From NCBI GenBank assembly GCA_035578155.1, contig JAPWDM010000004.1, positions 54,315,876 through 54,379,875 on the forward strand: 64,000 nucleotides of DNA. Reading direction: 5' to 3'. Within the stretch, counting starts at the first letter, position 1; every line of letters starts with the position of its first letter. Both the position numbers and the translations under genes were made by a program. The stretch is from Brachynemurus nebulosus. Taxonomy: Eukaryota > Arthropoda > Insecta > Neuroptera > Myrmeleontidae. Below are positions 32,564 to 44,769 of the stretch, piece by piece. Below the pieces are notes generated by a model. That model saw nothing but the letters and a program-made list of their open reading frames with translations, had not been told where the DNA came from and did no database searches.

Positions 32564-33310
32564 GTTGATGTTGTAGATGCTAAATTATTCCTATAAGACG
32601 TACACAATTATTAATGAAAAGCGGACATTCACGAATATTGGCGAGATCTTTAATTACTGACCCGGATAATTCTACCTTATGAACTTGCGCAATTAACAAT
32701 TCTTTTGAATTATCCCTTAAAATTTGTACAAATACAAAGTTTCCAATTTAAACGTACTTTAATTTAAATTGCCATTCTAATAAAATAAAAAAAATTCACG
32801 TTAAAGCCCCGAAACGTATTATTTTCTACAAACTCGTCTTAGACGTGAGTTAGAGTTATCCGTATAAACATTTATACAATAATAACAAAATACTAGCTGT
32901 TGGTAAAACTCATATTTTGAATCTCTAAAAGATACAAGGCGAAATTATTATTACAAATCATACTTATCTAGAAATTAAACTAAACTTAAGCTGTGTGGAA
33001 TTATTTGTATGCATTCTCCTATATTCAGAAATATTATCATAGACTTTACTTTTGAAACAGAAAAGGGGAGGAGCTTAATATTTAAATCAATTTATCTCAT
33101 TAAAATACTAATTTACGGGGGAAATTAATAATTTACGGCCGATTATATAAGGTAACTAAGCATATTTCTGAATAAATTTTCCGATTTTATCCTATGTTTC
33201 GAAGTATTTTCGAAAAAGCATATAACAATGACGTCAGATCTGAAATCTAATGGGGATATAGAAAGTCGATCGGTAGGTATGATATGACATCGATTTATTT
33301 TTATTTTTTT
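32564..33310. other. AT-rich non-coding stretch
   Basis: Nothing recognisable. Confidence 0.45.
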
Positions 33311-33355
33311 TGTTTTTTCTTCCAAAGTACTTGTTGAATTTGTCGATCGAAATTC

Positions 33356-33742
33356 TTGATGTTATATCTGGAGCAAAAAGCGCAATTATATTTAAAATTT
33401 AAAATTTCATTATCGATAATTCGAACAATCGCACAGTTACTAACAGTAGGAGGTAGCAAATGTAGAATTATAATTAACAATAGCGTATATACGTTTAAAC
33501 AAGATGAAATTTGTATTCTTTGTAATTTCAATGAATTAGAAACCTTGGAACATATTTTAGTAGAATGCCCAATGTACGAAAATGTACGTAGTTAATATTT
33601 GAAAAATATTCTGGCAGAGACAAGTAATTTAACAAATACCTGTAATTTATCATCAGCAAATTTAAAAAATAAATGTGTAACCTTGTACAAATTTGCGGAA
33701 GCAGCTTTTCACATACGTGCATACATTTTAGATCATGACTGA
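33356..33742 (+). pseudogene. LINE ORF2 C-terminus (I/jockey-like)
   Basis: The frame ends with CILCNFNELETLEHILVECP, the C-x2-C...H-x4-C zinc-binding tail of I, jockey and R1-like ORF2 proteins, preceded by the usual 'RTIAQLL' helix region. After one stop (VRS*YLK) the same frame continues as 'NILAETSNL...FAEAAFHIRAYILD' to 33,742, as in intact ORF2 tails. The RT and endonuclease domains are absent, so this is a 5'-truncated copy. About 600 bp of 3'-UTR-like sequence and a (TTA)n-type tail near 34,366-34,403 follow, as in I-type elements. Confidence 0.8.
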
Positions 33743-34408
33743 TTTTGCGATTGTGTCGTGTACGTAATATGTGTAATGTGAGACAAAGATGTATGCATAA
33801 ATTATATGCATACATAATAGTAGAATGTTTATAAAATTATTAAAACAAACATTGCATTTATTACAACTATTATGATTACTGTTAGAAATGTCAAACATAA
33901 TGTGTATATCTACATGGGCACTCTGAAGTAAACAGTGAACAAACTTAATATTTTTAAGATTTGTATGACCTACGTATGTAATTTAATTCTCTTTTTTTTC
34001 TTCTTCTCTGTTTAATCAATAATCACCTATAGGCTATAGTTTATTATTTACACTGTAATTTTAACACTGATGCGGAATTAAATGCGTCATACAATTGATG
34101 TTTGTACACCACTGAATATTATTGAATTTGATTCTTTTTTTATGTAACTATTTTGCAAGGTGTGTGAATATGAAACGATGCAAAAAATGCATACATAATA
34201 AGTATACAAAATTTTTAGTAATTAAAACAAAATATTTACACACGCTGCAACTATTAACATCATGTAATAACCTAAATTGCTAAAAAATTTAATTGCGAAC
34301 TTTTCTGTACTGGAATATCAACCTCTCTTCTGTAATGTAAAATTTTTTACTTTAAATACAGAATTATTATAATTATTATTGTTATTATTATTATTATTAT
34401 ATAAATTT
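33743..34408 (+). mobile_element. LINE 3' UTR and (TTA)n tail
   Basis: This continues from the ORF2 fragment and closes in attattattgttattattat (34,366-34,403). The simple-repeat tail in place of poly(A) is characteristic of I-type LINEs. Confidence 0.6.
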
Positions 34409-34437
34409 TAGTGAATATCATTTTCGGATTCTAGGGA

Positions 34438-34535
34438 CCTCAAAACATATTTCTCTTATAGTCTCGGGCTTAAGTCGCGTTATGACGACGACTGGAATAG
34501 CTGAATTTCCAGTTATGGAAATTCGCTAAAATTTA
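34438..34535. repeat. Second copy of palindrome-plus-CTAA repeat end
   Basis: Similar to 3140-3235. It ends gaatttccagttatggaaattc gctaa. Confidence 0.5.
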
Positions 34536-35159
34536 CACTGCAGTAGTAATCTATAATATTGGTATTTTTTTATTGTATAAATAATTTTTGAATTTTTTTA
34601 TATTTTCTTTAAAATATATTCTATTGAATTTTGTCCTCCGAATTCTGGAATTCTGCTGTCAAACCAAAACACTTAAAAAATATAAAAAAATTATATTCCG
34701 ATCAAATATTATCGTTTGTCATAGTAATTAATTGAAGTATAATAAATAAAATAATGTATATGTTTTACTTAATTTGAGGTTGTATCAATTAATTCAGTTA
34801 ACGTTGTAAGTGAGATCGCACTCTGTCGAGTCAATGTCTCAGTATCTTGGTCAGCATTTTCGTGACAGATACTGTGGATATAAGTAATTAATTTTTCAGT
34901 TTTATGGGTTGGAAATATGTTGCCTCGTAATAGAGACAACTTTTTTTTTCCTTTTTTTTTTTATAAAACATTATTAGCCGATTTTTAAAGAATATTTAGA
35001 GAATTTTCAGTTTCCTGATCTCAATCTCCTGGCAGCTATAAATACGGGATTAAGCTTAAATAATGTAAATAAATTAGGTAAATATCATTAGAATACTGTC
35101 GTAAATGACTTCGAATATTTTTTAATAAATAATAAATTTTTATTTTTATTTATTTTTTT

Positions 35160-35163
<4 letters not shown>
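34536..35163. other. AT-rich non-coding stretch
   Basis: Nothing recognisable. Confidence 0.5.

Positions 35164-35222
<59 letters not shown>
35164..35222. repeat. (TA)n microsatellite
   Basis: About 59 bases of TA repeat. Confidence 0.97.
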
Positions 35223-35223
<1 letters not shown>

Positions 35224-35589
35224 TACTAATATTGTCTATCATATATATTAAACAAATAGTAAATAGTTTAATAATTAAAAATTTAATAACGAAAATTTTT
35301 TAATATTAAAAATTAATAAATTGTTTTAATAGTTTAATAAATTGTGTTTAATAATAAAAATTAATATAAGAAATTCTTTTGTGTTAATTTTAGTTTTTTA
35401 CTCATTTTTTCACTTTTCTGGATATATCTCTTTTTAATGACCATAAAATTTATAATTTTTAATTTTTTGATTGGCCGCTTTCAAATAGTGTTAAAAATGT
35501 CATCAACTTGAAATAAAACTACCTGCCAAAGCTTATGCATGAAAAAAATGTCGTACTGGAATTAAGTCCGTTTTCTTCCTTCGTGTGTA
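35223..35589. other. AT-rich non-coding stretch
   Basis: Nothing recognisable before the Tigger-type element. Confidence 0.5.
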
Positions 35590-36538
35590 CAGTCAACCCT
35601 CGTATAACACAGTATTCTTAAAACACGATTTCAATATAACACGGTACTGAAATTGCGACAACCCTCGTATAACACGATACTCTTAGAACACGGTTTCGAT
35701 ATAACACGACTTAATAAAATTGGACAACCCTCTTATAGCACGAACTTTTCTGTTTCAGTTGATATAAACGATAATTTCGAAAACATGAATGATGGATTGG
35801 TTGCAAATTTAAATTTAAATGATGTGCAAAAAGGAATAGATTTGGCCAAACAATTAGAATTTCATTTCATAGAAAAAGATTCTTCGGTAGTACGTAGTGG
35901 AAAGTTTAAAAGGAAACTACAAAGTTGCTTAGCTCCGTATCGAGAAGTTTTGGCTCAGTTACAAAGTAAGAACACATTGATGTCTGAAGTTAATTCAGCT
36001 AGATTTAAAAATGAAGATATTTAAAGTGATTAGGACTTTCGGCCCATTAAAAAAACAAAGCTAGGCCAGTAGTGATTTCAGATGACAGTGACGAGTAATA
36101 TTAATAGTCAGCTGTTCTTATTACTGCACGAAGTGGTATTTTTTAGTTTATATTTCATAATTTTTATGTTTGGTTTTATTTATAATTAAAGATTACTTAT
36201 TTTGCTTTATATTGAAATATTGAAATTTTGTTTGTTTTTGCTTTTATAAATGATCTGTTAAAATCATTACAAATACATGAAATAAAATTATTTTTTTATA
36301 TGACTTATGATTTTAAATTTTATAACATGGTTTCGATATAACACGGAACGAATTCTTATAATTTGTATTACTTCTAGGTTTTGCTTAACACGGTTTCGAT
36401 ATAACACGGTACTCTGTGAACATGCTTTTGATATAACACGGAACGCATTATCGTAATTTGTATTATTTCTAAGTTTCGCTTAACACTTTTTCGATATAAC
36501 ACGGTACCAATTAATCGTGTTATACGGGGGGTTGACTG
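35590..36538. mobile_element. Tigger/pogo-type element, 949 bp
   Basis: The ends CAGTCAACCCTCGTATAACA and, inverted, CAGTCAACCCCCCGTATAAC are flanked by TA (35,588-35,589 and 36,539-36,540). Subterminal copies of tttcgatataacacgg are repeated two to five times at each side. It keeps only a C-terminal transposase fragment, so it is a deletion derivative. Confidence 0.92.
35758..36024 (+). pseudogene. Tigger-type transposase C-terminal fragment
   Basis: Open from within the left terminal repeat region. The part that looks like real protein runs from DINDNFENMNDGLVANLNL to the stop: an acidic linker, a helix (VQKGIDLAKQLEFHFIEKD), and a basic tail 'KFKRKLQSCLAPYREVL'. Tigger/pogo transposases have such an acidic tail with an amphipathic helix after the DDE domain. 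The helix-turn-helix DNA-binding regions and the DDE domain itself are missing. The call leans on the unmistakable termini of the surrounding element rather than on the peptide alone. The upstream 35 codons are translated terminal repeat. Confidence 0.6.
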
Positions 36539-36566
36539 TATAACTACCCAGCTCTGTAAATTGTAA

Positions 36567-37627
36567 AGGACCTTTTAGACGGTCATATCAGTTCTCAGTT
36601 CAGTTTCAGTTTCAGTCGGACTGTCAGTTTTTCCTACGTGTAAAAATCAAAAACGAAAAGGGGAACTGAAACGGAGACTGAGAACTGACAGGATGGATAG
36701 ACCTATTTGTTTCGTTTCAGTTCTTAGAAATCGTATGTGTAAACAAGCGCATCATGCCTCAATCCGTTCGCTTACGTCAGTTTTCTTGAAAATCTGACAA
36801 AGTGCACATTTTATATAGGCAACTGTCGCTGTGTCCAACAAGCATCACGATTTTGTTGTCGAAATTATTAAAATTTATAAAACCTTACTATGTTCATGGA
36901 ATAAAACAGAATATGTACGTTACCACAATGTAAATATTAGGGAAGCTGCCTACACTCTGGTATTAAAGAAATATAAAGAATACGATGGTAAATCGCTATC
37001 GTAAAATCTAAAATAAATTAGCCTATGCTCAGCTTAACAATAAAGAAGATAAGAAAGTTAAGGACAGTGAAAGAAGTAGAGCAGGAACTGGGGAAGTATA
37101 CAAACCATCACTGTGGTATTATGATCTGGTTTCGTTCGTGAGCGACCAACAGCTGACTGTAACAAATGTTAATACCATGGACGGCGAGGATGAAAATCAG
37201 GAAGGAATAGGAGATACGTATCCTTATTTATTCGTAAATAAATCAACCAATCACATGGCTCTAAGCGAAGTTCCTTCATTAAATTTATATGCGACAATTA
37301 ATTTCTTTTAAGAAGCCAAGCTTTACTCCACTAGCTTCTTTTCTCCCGCTCTTTCTTCAGCACCAAAGCTAAAACTATTGCAGTGAAATAAGTCTTCATC
37401 CATGAGTTATTATTAGCATTTTCAAACTAGTATAAGAATGTAAGTTGAAGACTTTTAAAGTGAAACACTTTGTTTAGGGCAACTTAAATTATACAAAGAA
37501 CTGAAACGACTAAGAAGAGTGAGAACTGAACAGACCGTGTAAAAACAAACCTTTTTCCGAACTGAAATGAAACGAGAACGAAAACTGAAACTGAACTGAA
37601 AACTGATATGACCGTCTAAAAAGCCCT
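36567..37627. mobile_element. PIF/Harbinger element with MADF gene remnant
   Basis: The ends AGGACCTTTTAGACGGTCAT and, inverted, AGGGCTTTTTAGACGGTCAT extend through atcagttctcagttcagttt. TAA flanks both sides (36,564-36,566 and 37,628-37,630), the TWA duplication of PIF/Harbinger. Near both ends are multiple cagttt/gaactg motifs. The element lacks a transposase frame but keeps a broken MADF-type gene. Confidence 0.92.
36838..37311 (+). pseudogene. Harbinger accessory MADF-domain protein
   Basis: The 5' part reads HDFVVEIIKIYKTLLCSWNK, then TEYVRYHNVNIREAAY and LVLKKYKEYDG, the first two helices of a MADF (Myb/SANT-like) domain. After a short interval with stops, another frame reads KKVKDSERSRAGTGEVYKPS and LWYYDLVSFVSDQ, the third helix and the 'RSGAGxxxVYxPsLWYfDlLxFL' signature. 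It runs on to an acidic tail and a stop near 37,311. PIF/Harbinger elements encode such a protein alongside the transposase for nuclear entry and DNA binding. A frameshift and stops (about 36,990-37,030) make it a pseudogene. The element's own TIRs surround it. Confidence 0.85.
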
Positions 37628-38061
37628 TAAGAATTTTTATTCTATTGTCAGTTGATATGCACAGCACATAAGTACACACAGTGTAAACGGAGCAACATAT
37701 GATTTGAATTTTGCAGAAAATTGTTAAAATTTTTTTTTAACTATTCCTATAGTTGTCTTTATTTTTTTCTTAAATATTCAAACATATCGATTTTGGCGGT
37801 CATCTTTTAAATATTTTCTAATTAATGACTAGTAGAAACATGGCGGTTTTGAGTTTTTAGTTATTTAATACCAGTAAATTTTCGACTTTAACTTCATTTG
37901 TTTTATAAGAAAGTTTCAGTTGTTGAAAATCTATTGCGATGGAAGACAGGGTATAAAAGTGATAAAACGAGGGAAAAAGTACTTAATGTCTGTATTCAAC
38001 AGTTTCAAAAATTGTTATAAACGAACAAATTATCAAAGAACAGAGGATAGCATTTATATTA
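37628..38061. other. AT-rich non-coding stretch
   Basis: Nothing recognisable. Confidence 0.5.
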
Positions 38062-38514
38062 CAGACAAGTCCTGATTATCCATGGACGGATTAACCAGCT
38101 TGTATGAGAAAATATTTTTAAATAATAATAAACCATTAATCGTGACGAATAACAATCTCATCAGAGATAAAATGGTTTTGAGGAAGTTAAGAACATTCTT
38201 TCTTAAAAAGAAACTAAAAGAAAAACAAACTGTCCTTTCAGGCTTTTCTCGAGCCAAAAAAAAAAACACCGGACTCATTTTTATAAATTATTTATAATTT
38301 ACAAAATGCGGGACTTCCGGGACGCATTAGACTCATTTTAGGACTGGTACTATAATATACTATTTTTAAAAAAAATTCAATGCGGAACAGCAACTACTTT
38401 TCCGAGACTGTCCTGCAGGATTCGAAACAGTTGGTCGCTTTAGACTAACCGTAATTTTGATATATCAATGTTCATTCTCCCCATAAATATCTCCGAATAA
38501 TCAAAGTTTAACTG
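38062..38514. mobile_element. Tigger-like element, 453 bp
   Basis: The left end CAGACAAGTCCTGATTATCC and the inverted right end CAGTTAAACTTTGATTATTC share the CAGxxAA...TGATTAT core of Tigger-type termini. TA flanks both (38,060-38,061 and 38,515-38,516). An internal Lys-rich frame (38,082-38,297) shows no recognisable transposase motif. Confidence 0.55.
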
Positions 38515-39024
38515 TATTTTCAATGCTAATTCTTCAAATACACCCACAATTCTATTAACTGGTATGACATGACATATACGATTTCAGAATGTAAATTTTG
38601 TCGTTTTAAAGTACCTATAAAATTTTTAATTGAGCCGTTGTAAGTTAATTTTATTTGTACGTTAATTAAATTTTAAAACGGTTCATCCAGTACCTAAATG
38701 AACTACCAATGCCTACTAGGTTGAGTTTTCTAGAATAATTTTTAATATAAGTACAAATTACAACGTAAAAATTGATGCGGGTAAACGTACGTAATGCGAA
38801 TCTTATATCTGTCTTTCGTTGTCATATTTATATTTGAAATGAAGACTGACATTTTCTCTTCTGAAAATATATTTACTTATTTCTATTTAATATACGTACT
38901 TATTATTCAAATTTATTATCAATTTTTCGCAACTGATTTCAAGTTCACGCACATGTTTTTACCTATTATGAATTAAAATGACACTATTTTGTTATATACT
39001 GAATTATATTAATTTTTTTGTATT
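38515..39024. other. AT-rich non-coding stretch
   Basis: Nothing recognisable. Confidence 0.5.
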
Positions 39025-39405
39025 AAACTTTAAGGCCAGGCGCACACTGAGCTGCGTCACGCAGTAAACGCAGGGCAGGGCAGAGCAGCGCAGAGCAGGG
39101 CAGAACAGGAAAGCACGTGTGGTCGGGCGCACATTGAGACGCAGTTAACGCAGACAGGGCAACGCAGTTTCTATGACTTACTGTAGAACGAGATAGCGCG
39201 AATTTAAAAGCAGAGCAGAGCAGAGAAGCACTATTTTTCTTCAATTTCTTCAATTGTTTTCATTTCGAGGAAATAAAATCAACTAAAACTTGAGAACGTG
39301 TTACAATGTCGCGCAGCATCGCGCAGTTTCTGTGTCACATTCACGAGTGCCACATCGGTCTCGTGCGATGCAGTGCTCATCTGCTCTGCTCTGCGTTCCA
39401 ACTGA
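39025..39405. repeat. GC-rich gcagagcag minisatellite with inverted ends
   Basis: About 39,050-39,110 has multiple gcagggcag/gcagagcag units. The complement (ctgctctgctctgcgtt) occurs at about 39,378-39,398. The first bases, ggccaggcgcacactgag, resemble a transposon terminus, and a related gggcgcacattgagacgc lies inside. It is strikingly GC-rich against its surroundings. The class is unresolved. Confidence 0.6.
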
Positions 39406-39484
39406 AATTCCAAGAATTTGAATTTAAGTTATGATATAATATTATTAAATATGAAACAAAACAACATAATATGTACATATGTAA

Positions 39485-40790
<1,306 letters not shown>

Positions 40791-41282
40791 AATTTCCAAA
40801 TTACCATATCTTTTTTATATTAAAAATATTTCAAGTAATAATTTAAGTTTGTGGGTTGCAGGACCACAGTAAACTTTTGTGATACCGCTCCTGCTTAGTG
40901 TAACAGCCACAGCCATTAGAGGGGAAGTAATGACGTATCAGTGTTTAAGGGTTTAAGTGTGGTGTGAGTAGCTCGCGTTTCCAGTTGGGAGTGTTTCTAT
41001 TTGAGAATAAGTACTGTATATCATAATATAGTGGTATGTTACCACACAAGCTAACTGTGAGGGTCGGTAGAGTGGTGCTCAGTTGTTTTTCCTTATTATC
41101 AATATTATTATTATGGGACAGTACTGGGTAACATTCACCTATATCGGCATTATGCAAGGTATTAGGCTCTGTGGAAGGGTAATGAGCCAAACCAATCCGT
41201 AAAAGTACCGTAGTACATTCACGGATGGCTTTGTCACATCACTCCTTATATTGTTATTGTTGTTGCTTGAAACGAGGTGTTA

Positions 41283-41840
41283 TGCGTCTATTTTGGTGTA
41301 CACTGGGTCGTACGACGAGACTTGTGGGAGCGTAGATGTTGGCTCAATGACAAACGGCTGTGAATGCCTAGATCGTTTCCGTGTCCTCAGAGAATAGGTA
41401 GGATTAGGGGCAGAGGGAAGGGAAAGGACTGTTTGTGTTTGTGTGTGTGTTCGTGTATGTGTGTGGATGTGTCGTTCTATTTTACGTTTCTTGGTGTAAA
41501 TGTGTTCTGGTTCATCAAATTGCTCATTAAGATCGGGTGTTCCTGGAATTGCGCGTTTAGATGGAACAGAGGTTGACGGACCTTTTATGCTATTGGTTTG
41601 GGGAGGATTGTGTACTAGACCGGTAACAGTGATAGTGCGGCAGTTGGTCCATCCTCCCTCTTCATTAGACGAATCTGGATCTGTATGTGTGTTAAGTGTT
41701 TGTGTTTCAGTGTTAGTGTATTGTGTGTTTATGTATGTGTGCTGTGTGTCTGTAAGATGAGTGTCAGTGTGTTGTTCGCTCACTGTAGATGGCTCAGATG
41801 GAGTAGAAGCAGATCTTGTGCTTTCACATATCGCAGTCGA
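41283..41840 (-). other. Open frame after the endonuclease domain, CA-rich
   Basis: A third reading frame is open from about 41,840 to 41,280. The peptide is His/Thr/Gln-rich where it crosses CACACA repeats, then becomes less biased (NPTYSLRTRKRSRHSQPFVI). It may be a C-terminal extension of the LINE ORF or simply 3' UTR. I see no domain, so I do not call it a gene. Confidence 0.35.
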
Positions 41841-42245
41841 ATCGTATTACTGAGGAACTTTCGTACTATACGACACGTGTTTATGATCACTACCTTTTGC
41901 ATAGTGACATATGTGTATTTTGGGAGACCCAAGAGGCTCAAACTATTGTGTAGTGTGTTTGGTATGACCCCGGTGGCACTGAGCACTATGAGGGACAATG
42001 TGGACATGTTCCATTCGCCATTGTTGTTTTATTTCGGCTGCGAGGTGAGTGTATTTATCCAATTTAACTGCGTGTGTTTTTTGTAAGTTGTGTGTATTCG
42101 GAACCGCAATATCGATCAGATAGGTGGTCTTAGTTTTTTTCATTACGAGGGTGATATCTGGTCAATTATGATTTATGGTCTTATCTGTAATAATCGACCG
42201 ATCCCAGTAAAGTCTACAGGAGTCATTCTCCGCTACTATTTTTGG
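41841..42245 (-). pseudogene. LINE restriction-like endonuclease domain (R2/R4 type)
   Basis: The frame reads LYWDRSIITDKTINHN, a stop, then PDITLVMKKTKTTYLIDIAV and NTHNLQKTHAVKLDKYTHLA. The PD (42,156-42,161) and the Asp of 'LID' (42,111-42,113) are 15 residues apart, as in the PD-x(12-14)-D core of R2-type restriction-like endonucleases; 'K..KY..L' follows. After a frameshift near 41,992 it continues LIVLSATGVIPNTLHNSLSL to 'CRIVRKFLSNT', the usual end of this domain. The premature stop replaces the Arg/Lys just before PD. The domain normally nicks the target DNA during target-primed reverse transcription. This copy is dead. Confidence 0.85.
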
Positions 42246-42249
42246 TGTT

Positions 42250-42266
42250 ATTTTTTTTTTTTTTTT
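42250..42266 (-). other. Poly(A) junction (minus strand)
   Basis: Seventeen consecutive T on the plus strand separate the LINE endonuclease fragment from GC-rich sequence with a different style. It could be the 3' poly(A) of the upstream element inserted here. Confidence 0.6.
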
Positions 42267-42444
42267 AGTTAAAATTGGGGTACTGCTGCCGGTGGATGGC
42301 GCGGTCAGCAGCACCCGGCGGCATCGCCAACTAAGGGCATGCGCCGCCGAAACGAAAAATATAGATAAAAACAACACGTAAAGACAGGGACACATAAATG
42401 CACTAGACAACGGACAAACATACACATAATAAAAACCAACGATG

Positions 42445-42930
42445 AGCCCTGCCATCCCAGGGCTTAAAAGGAGCGGACAGTCCTTGGTGACGGTACGATA
42501 AGTACTAGACAGAGCGTCCGGTCACCAAGGCCTGAGGCCATCGCTGCGACTCCCCCCGAGGTGCAAAAGGCCTCGGGGTGGAGAAACCTGACTAGAGACA
42601 CACAAACGACTAGAGATTTATATCACAAGTGTATCACAGATAATACTTATTACGTCACTGGGGAGCCACAAGCCCACCAGTGACGCAATAAGGGGTTAAA
42701 ACAACACCGCTGTAGAGCCATGACAGCGGCATAACAAAATATCACAGAGAAAGAAAACAAATGATGTACCACCTCGGGTGTAAAAGGCCCTCGGTAGTAC
42801 ATCGCTAAAAAGAAATAACAACAACAAAAAAACATGTATAAATAACAACAGTACCACTAAGGGTGTAAAAGGCCCTTAGTGGCATAACGAGAGACTAAAA
42901 CTACCCTGCCAGACCATCTAGAACAGGGTA
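42445..42930. other. Array of eight hairpins, three with the same loop
   Basis: Perfect or near-perfect stems: AGCCCTG/CAGGGCT (42,445-42,464); CCTTGGTGAC/GTCACCAAGG (42,482-42,530); CCCCGAGG/CCTCGGGG (42,554-42,578); CGTCACTGG/CCAGTGACG (42,653-42,685), extendable by TTATT/AATAA; CCGCTGT/ACAGCGG (42,707-42,729); GATGTAC/GTACATC (42,763-42,803); CCACTAAGGG/CCCTTAGTGG (42,854-42,882); TACCCTG/CAGGGTA (42,902-42,930). The third, sixth and seventh share the loop TGYAAAAGG although their stems differ. It lies upstream (minus strand) of the LINE fragment, as does the segment at 29.6-29.8 kb. Confidence 0.85.
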
Positions 42931-43077
42931 TTGGTAATAAATAAATAAATTAGGACAAACACAATTCTTTTTGAAAAACACATAGATTAAAAACAAAGCT
43001 GAAATACGAGTTTTAACTATCGGGGGAGAATCAAGAGACGACTTTGATAAAATATGAGATGTAATGCCCCTACAGTC
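42931..43077. other. Spacer between hairpin array and (TTA)n
   Basis: This contains cccctacagtctctgaagaa just before the microsatellite. No gene is seen. Confidence 0.4.
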
Positions 43078-43094
43078 TCTGAAGAAGATTTTGG

Positions 43095-43146
<52 letters not shown>
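43078..43146. repeat. (TTA)n microsatellite
   Basis: About 69 bases. Its position beside the hairpin array mirrors 29,819-29,898. Confidence 0.97.
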
Positions 43147-44144
43147 GTTATTTTTTATTGAATTAATTTATTCATTCATAAGTATTACTTCCACTGTAAG
43201 TATGAGAATTTTCAAAGTATTATATAATTATTATGTAATTTTGTGAGATACGAGGTACTGCATTCAATTATATCAAAATAATTTAGTGTATCTCACAGAT
43301 CGCCAGTTTCGCCATCTAGTGATATCTTACATCGACCGGGAATATTTAAAATTTAACTATTCCCGACAATCAAGGTAGACGGAGTTATTTTGACATAATA
43401 GTAATCACGTATCTAACAAAATTACATATATTTAATTAATGAAATGTTTTTAATTATAAAATTTTATTTTAATAATAAGAAGAAAAGTAACTTTGTGCTT
43501 AAAACGAAAACGAATTTCAAACTTTCAAAAATAAAGAAGTTAGAATGTTTTTGTCTTTACTGAAAAGTAGCATTTTCCAAGATACGTGGTTCTAACTGTA
43601 AGCCGTCAATCTGATCGATCTGCACATTTGTTCTAGCTATCATACGCATGTCGTGTGAGTGGGCATTAAAATGGTAAAATGCAATAAGTAATTATAGGTA
43701 TTCCACGTTTCTTGCTCCAATTTTGGTTAATAATTTTTTAAATGGATGGTGAAGATATAATTACGTATTAACACTATCTAAAAAATTTTAACAATGATAC
43801 AAATAATTTAGTGTTTGTCTTACGACCAAGATTAACGTTTATTTCACTTGTAACTAGGTATGTAAATATTAGGTATAATACGTATATTGTACATAGATAA
43901 GATACAAAATAATATATACCATATATTACTCTGTACGAATATAAGTATCTTGTAACCCGAAATAAAAATTATTCATCTGTAAGATATTATTTTCACCGTT
44001 GTAATTTTACTGCATCCTAAATTATAACATTCCAATGAACGATGAAATACTGTTTCATTAGCATCGATGTAATGATTTCTTTTTTTGTGATTAAGAAAGA
44101 GCTAATTTGAAAAAAAATTCCAGATACCTATAGGTATAGTTTCA

Positions 44145-44148
<4 letters not shown>
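43147..44148. other. AT-rich non-coding stretch
   Basis: Nothing recognisable, apart from a weak inverted pair gagatacgag/gtatctca near 43,245-43,300. Confidence 0.5.

Positions 44149-44214
<66 letters not shown>
44149..44214. repeat. (TA)n microsatellite
   Basis: About 66 bases of TA repeat. Confidence 0.97.
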
Positions 44215-44216
<2 letters not shown>

Positions 44217-44769
44217 GGGGTTTTTGGCATAATTATCACGAAGGTCCTAATATGAATCATTTTGAATAATTTTGCAAAGTTTCAAAACTTTCGTAATTGT
44301 TCCACCAAATGGCCCGTTTAAAATGTTCATTGATTGTAGACTAATTGTTACTCTCTCTTGTCAAGATTCCATGAGTTCATCTTATTGAAAATTCGATATT
44401 AGCTGCTGTTAAAGAAAAATTATATAACAATAATTAAATATAAGCAGATAAGTTATATTAAATTACATACCCGTTGTTTTAACTTTTTCGCCTGTATGAA
44501 AATATGATATTTATAACTGCTCCTGATAATATGTTTACTTTGGTGAAGTATTGTAACAAATTAGTCCATAATTATATTTACTATATATGAAAATTTATGA
44601 CGGTATTATCAACACATTGGAATAAAATTAATATTGAAATGATTTGTGCATTAGCATAAAATGATATAATAGAGCCAGTAGAATAAACATCACATTACGT
44701 TTGGAAATCTGACGAAAATTTCATAATTTTTAGCTTATATCAACACAATATTAACATATTTTGTAAATA
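44215..44769. other. AT-rich non-coding stretch
   Basis: Nothing recognisable. Confidence 0.5.

Larger units (their letters stand above)
40850..42250 (-). mobile_element. 3' part of a restriction-like-endonuclease LINE
   Basis: On the minus strand the endonuclease domain (see 41,841-42,245) is followed by a low-complexity CA-rich open stretch and then a non-coding tail to about 40.85 kb. The N-terminal and RT domains are missing. At the upstream edge a poly(A) run (17 T on the plus strand, about 42,250-42,266) marks a junction with the hairpin-rich element beyond. Confidence 0.7.

Noticed and set aside
41364..42086. Three plus-strand frames (70, 86 and 133 codons)
   Set aside because: Antisense shadows of the LINE endonuclease region and its CA-rich tail; Cys/Val runs come from GTGTGT repeats.
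42162..42455. 97-codon minus-strand frame as a single gene
   Set aside because: It crosses the poly(A) junction and joins unrelated sequence to the start of the LINE endonuclease domain.
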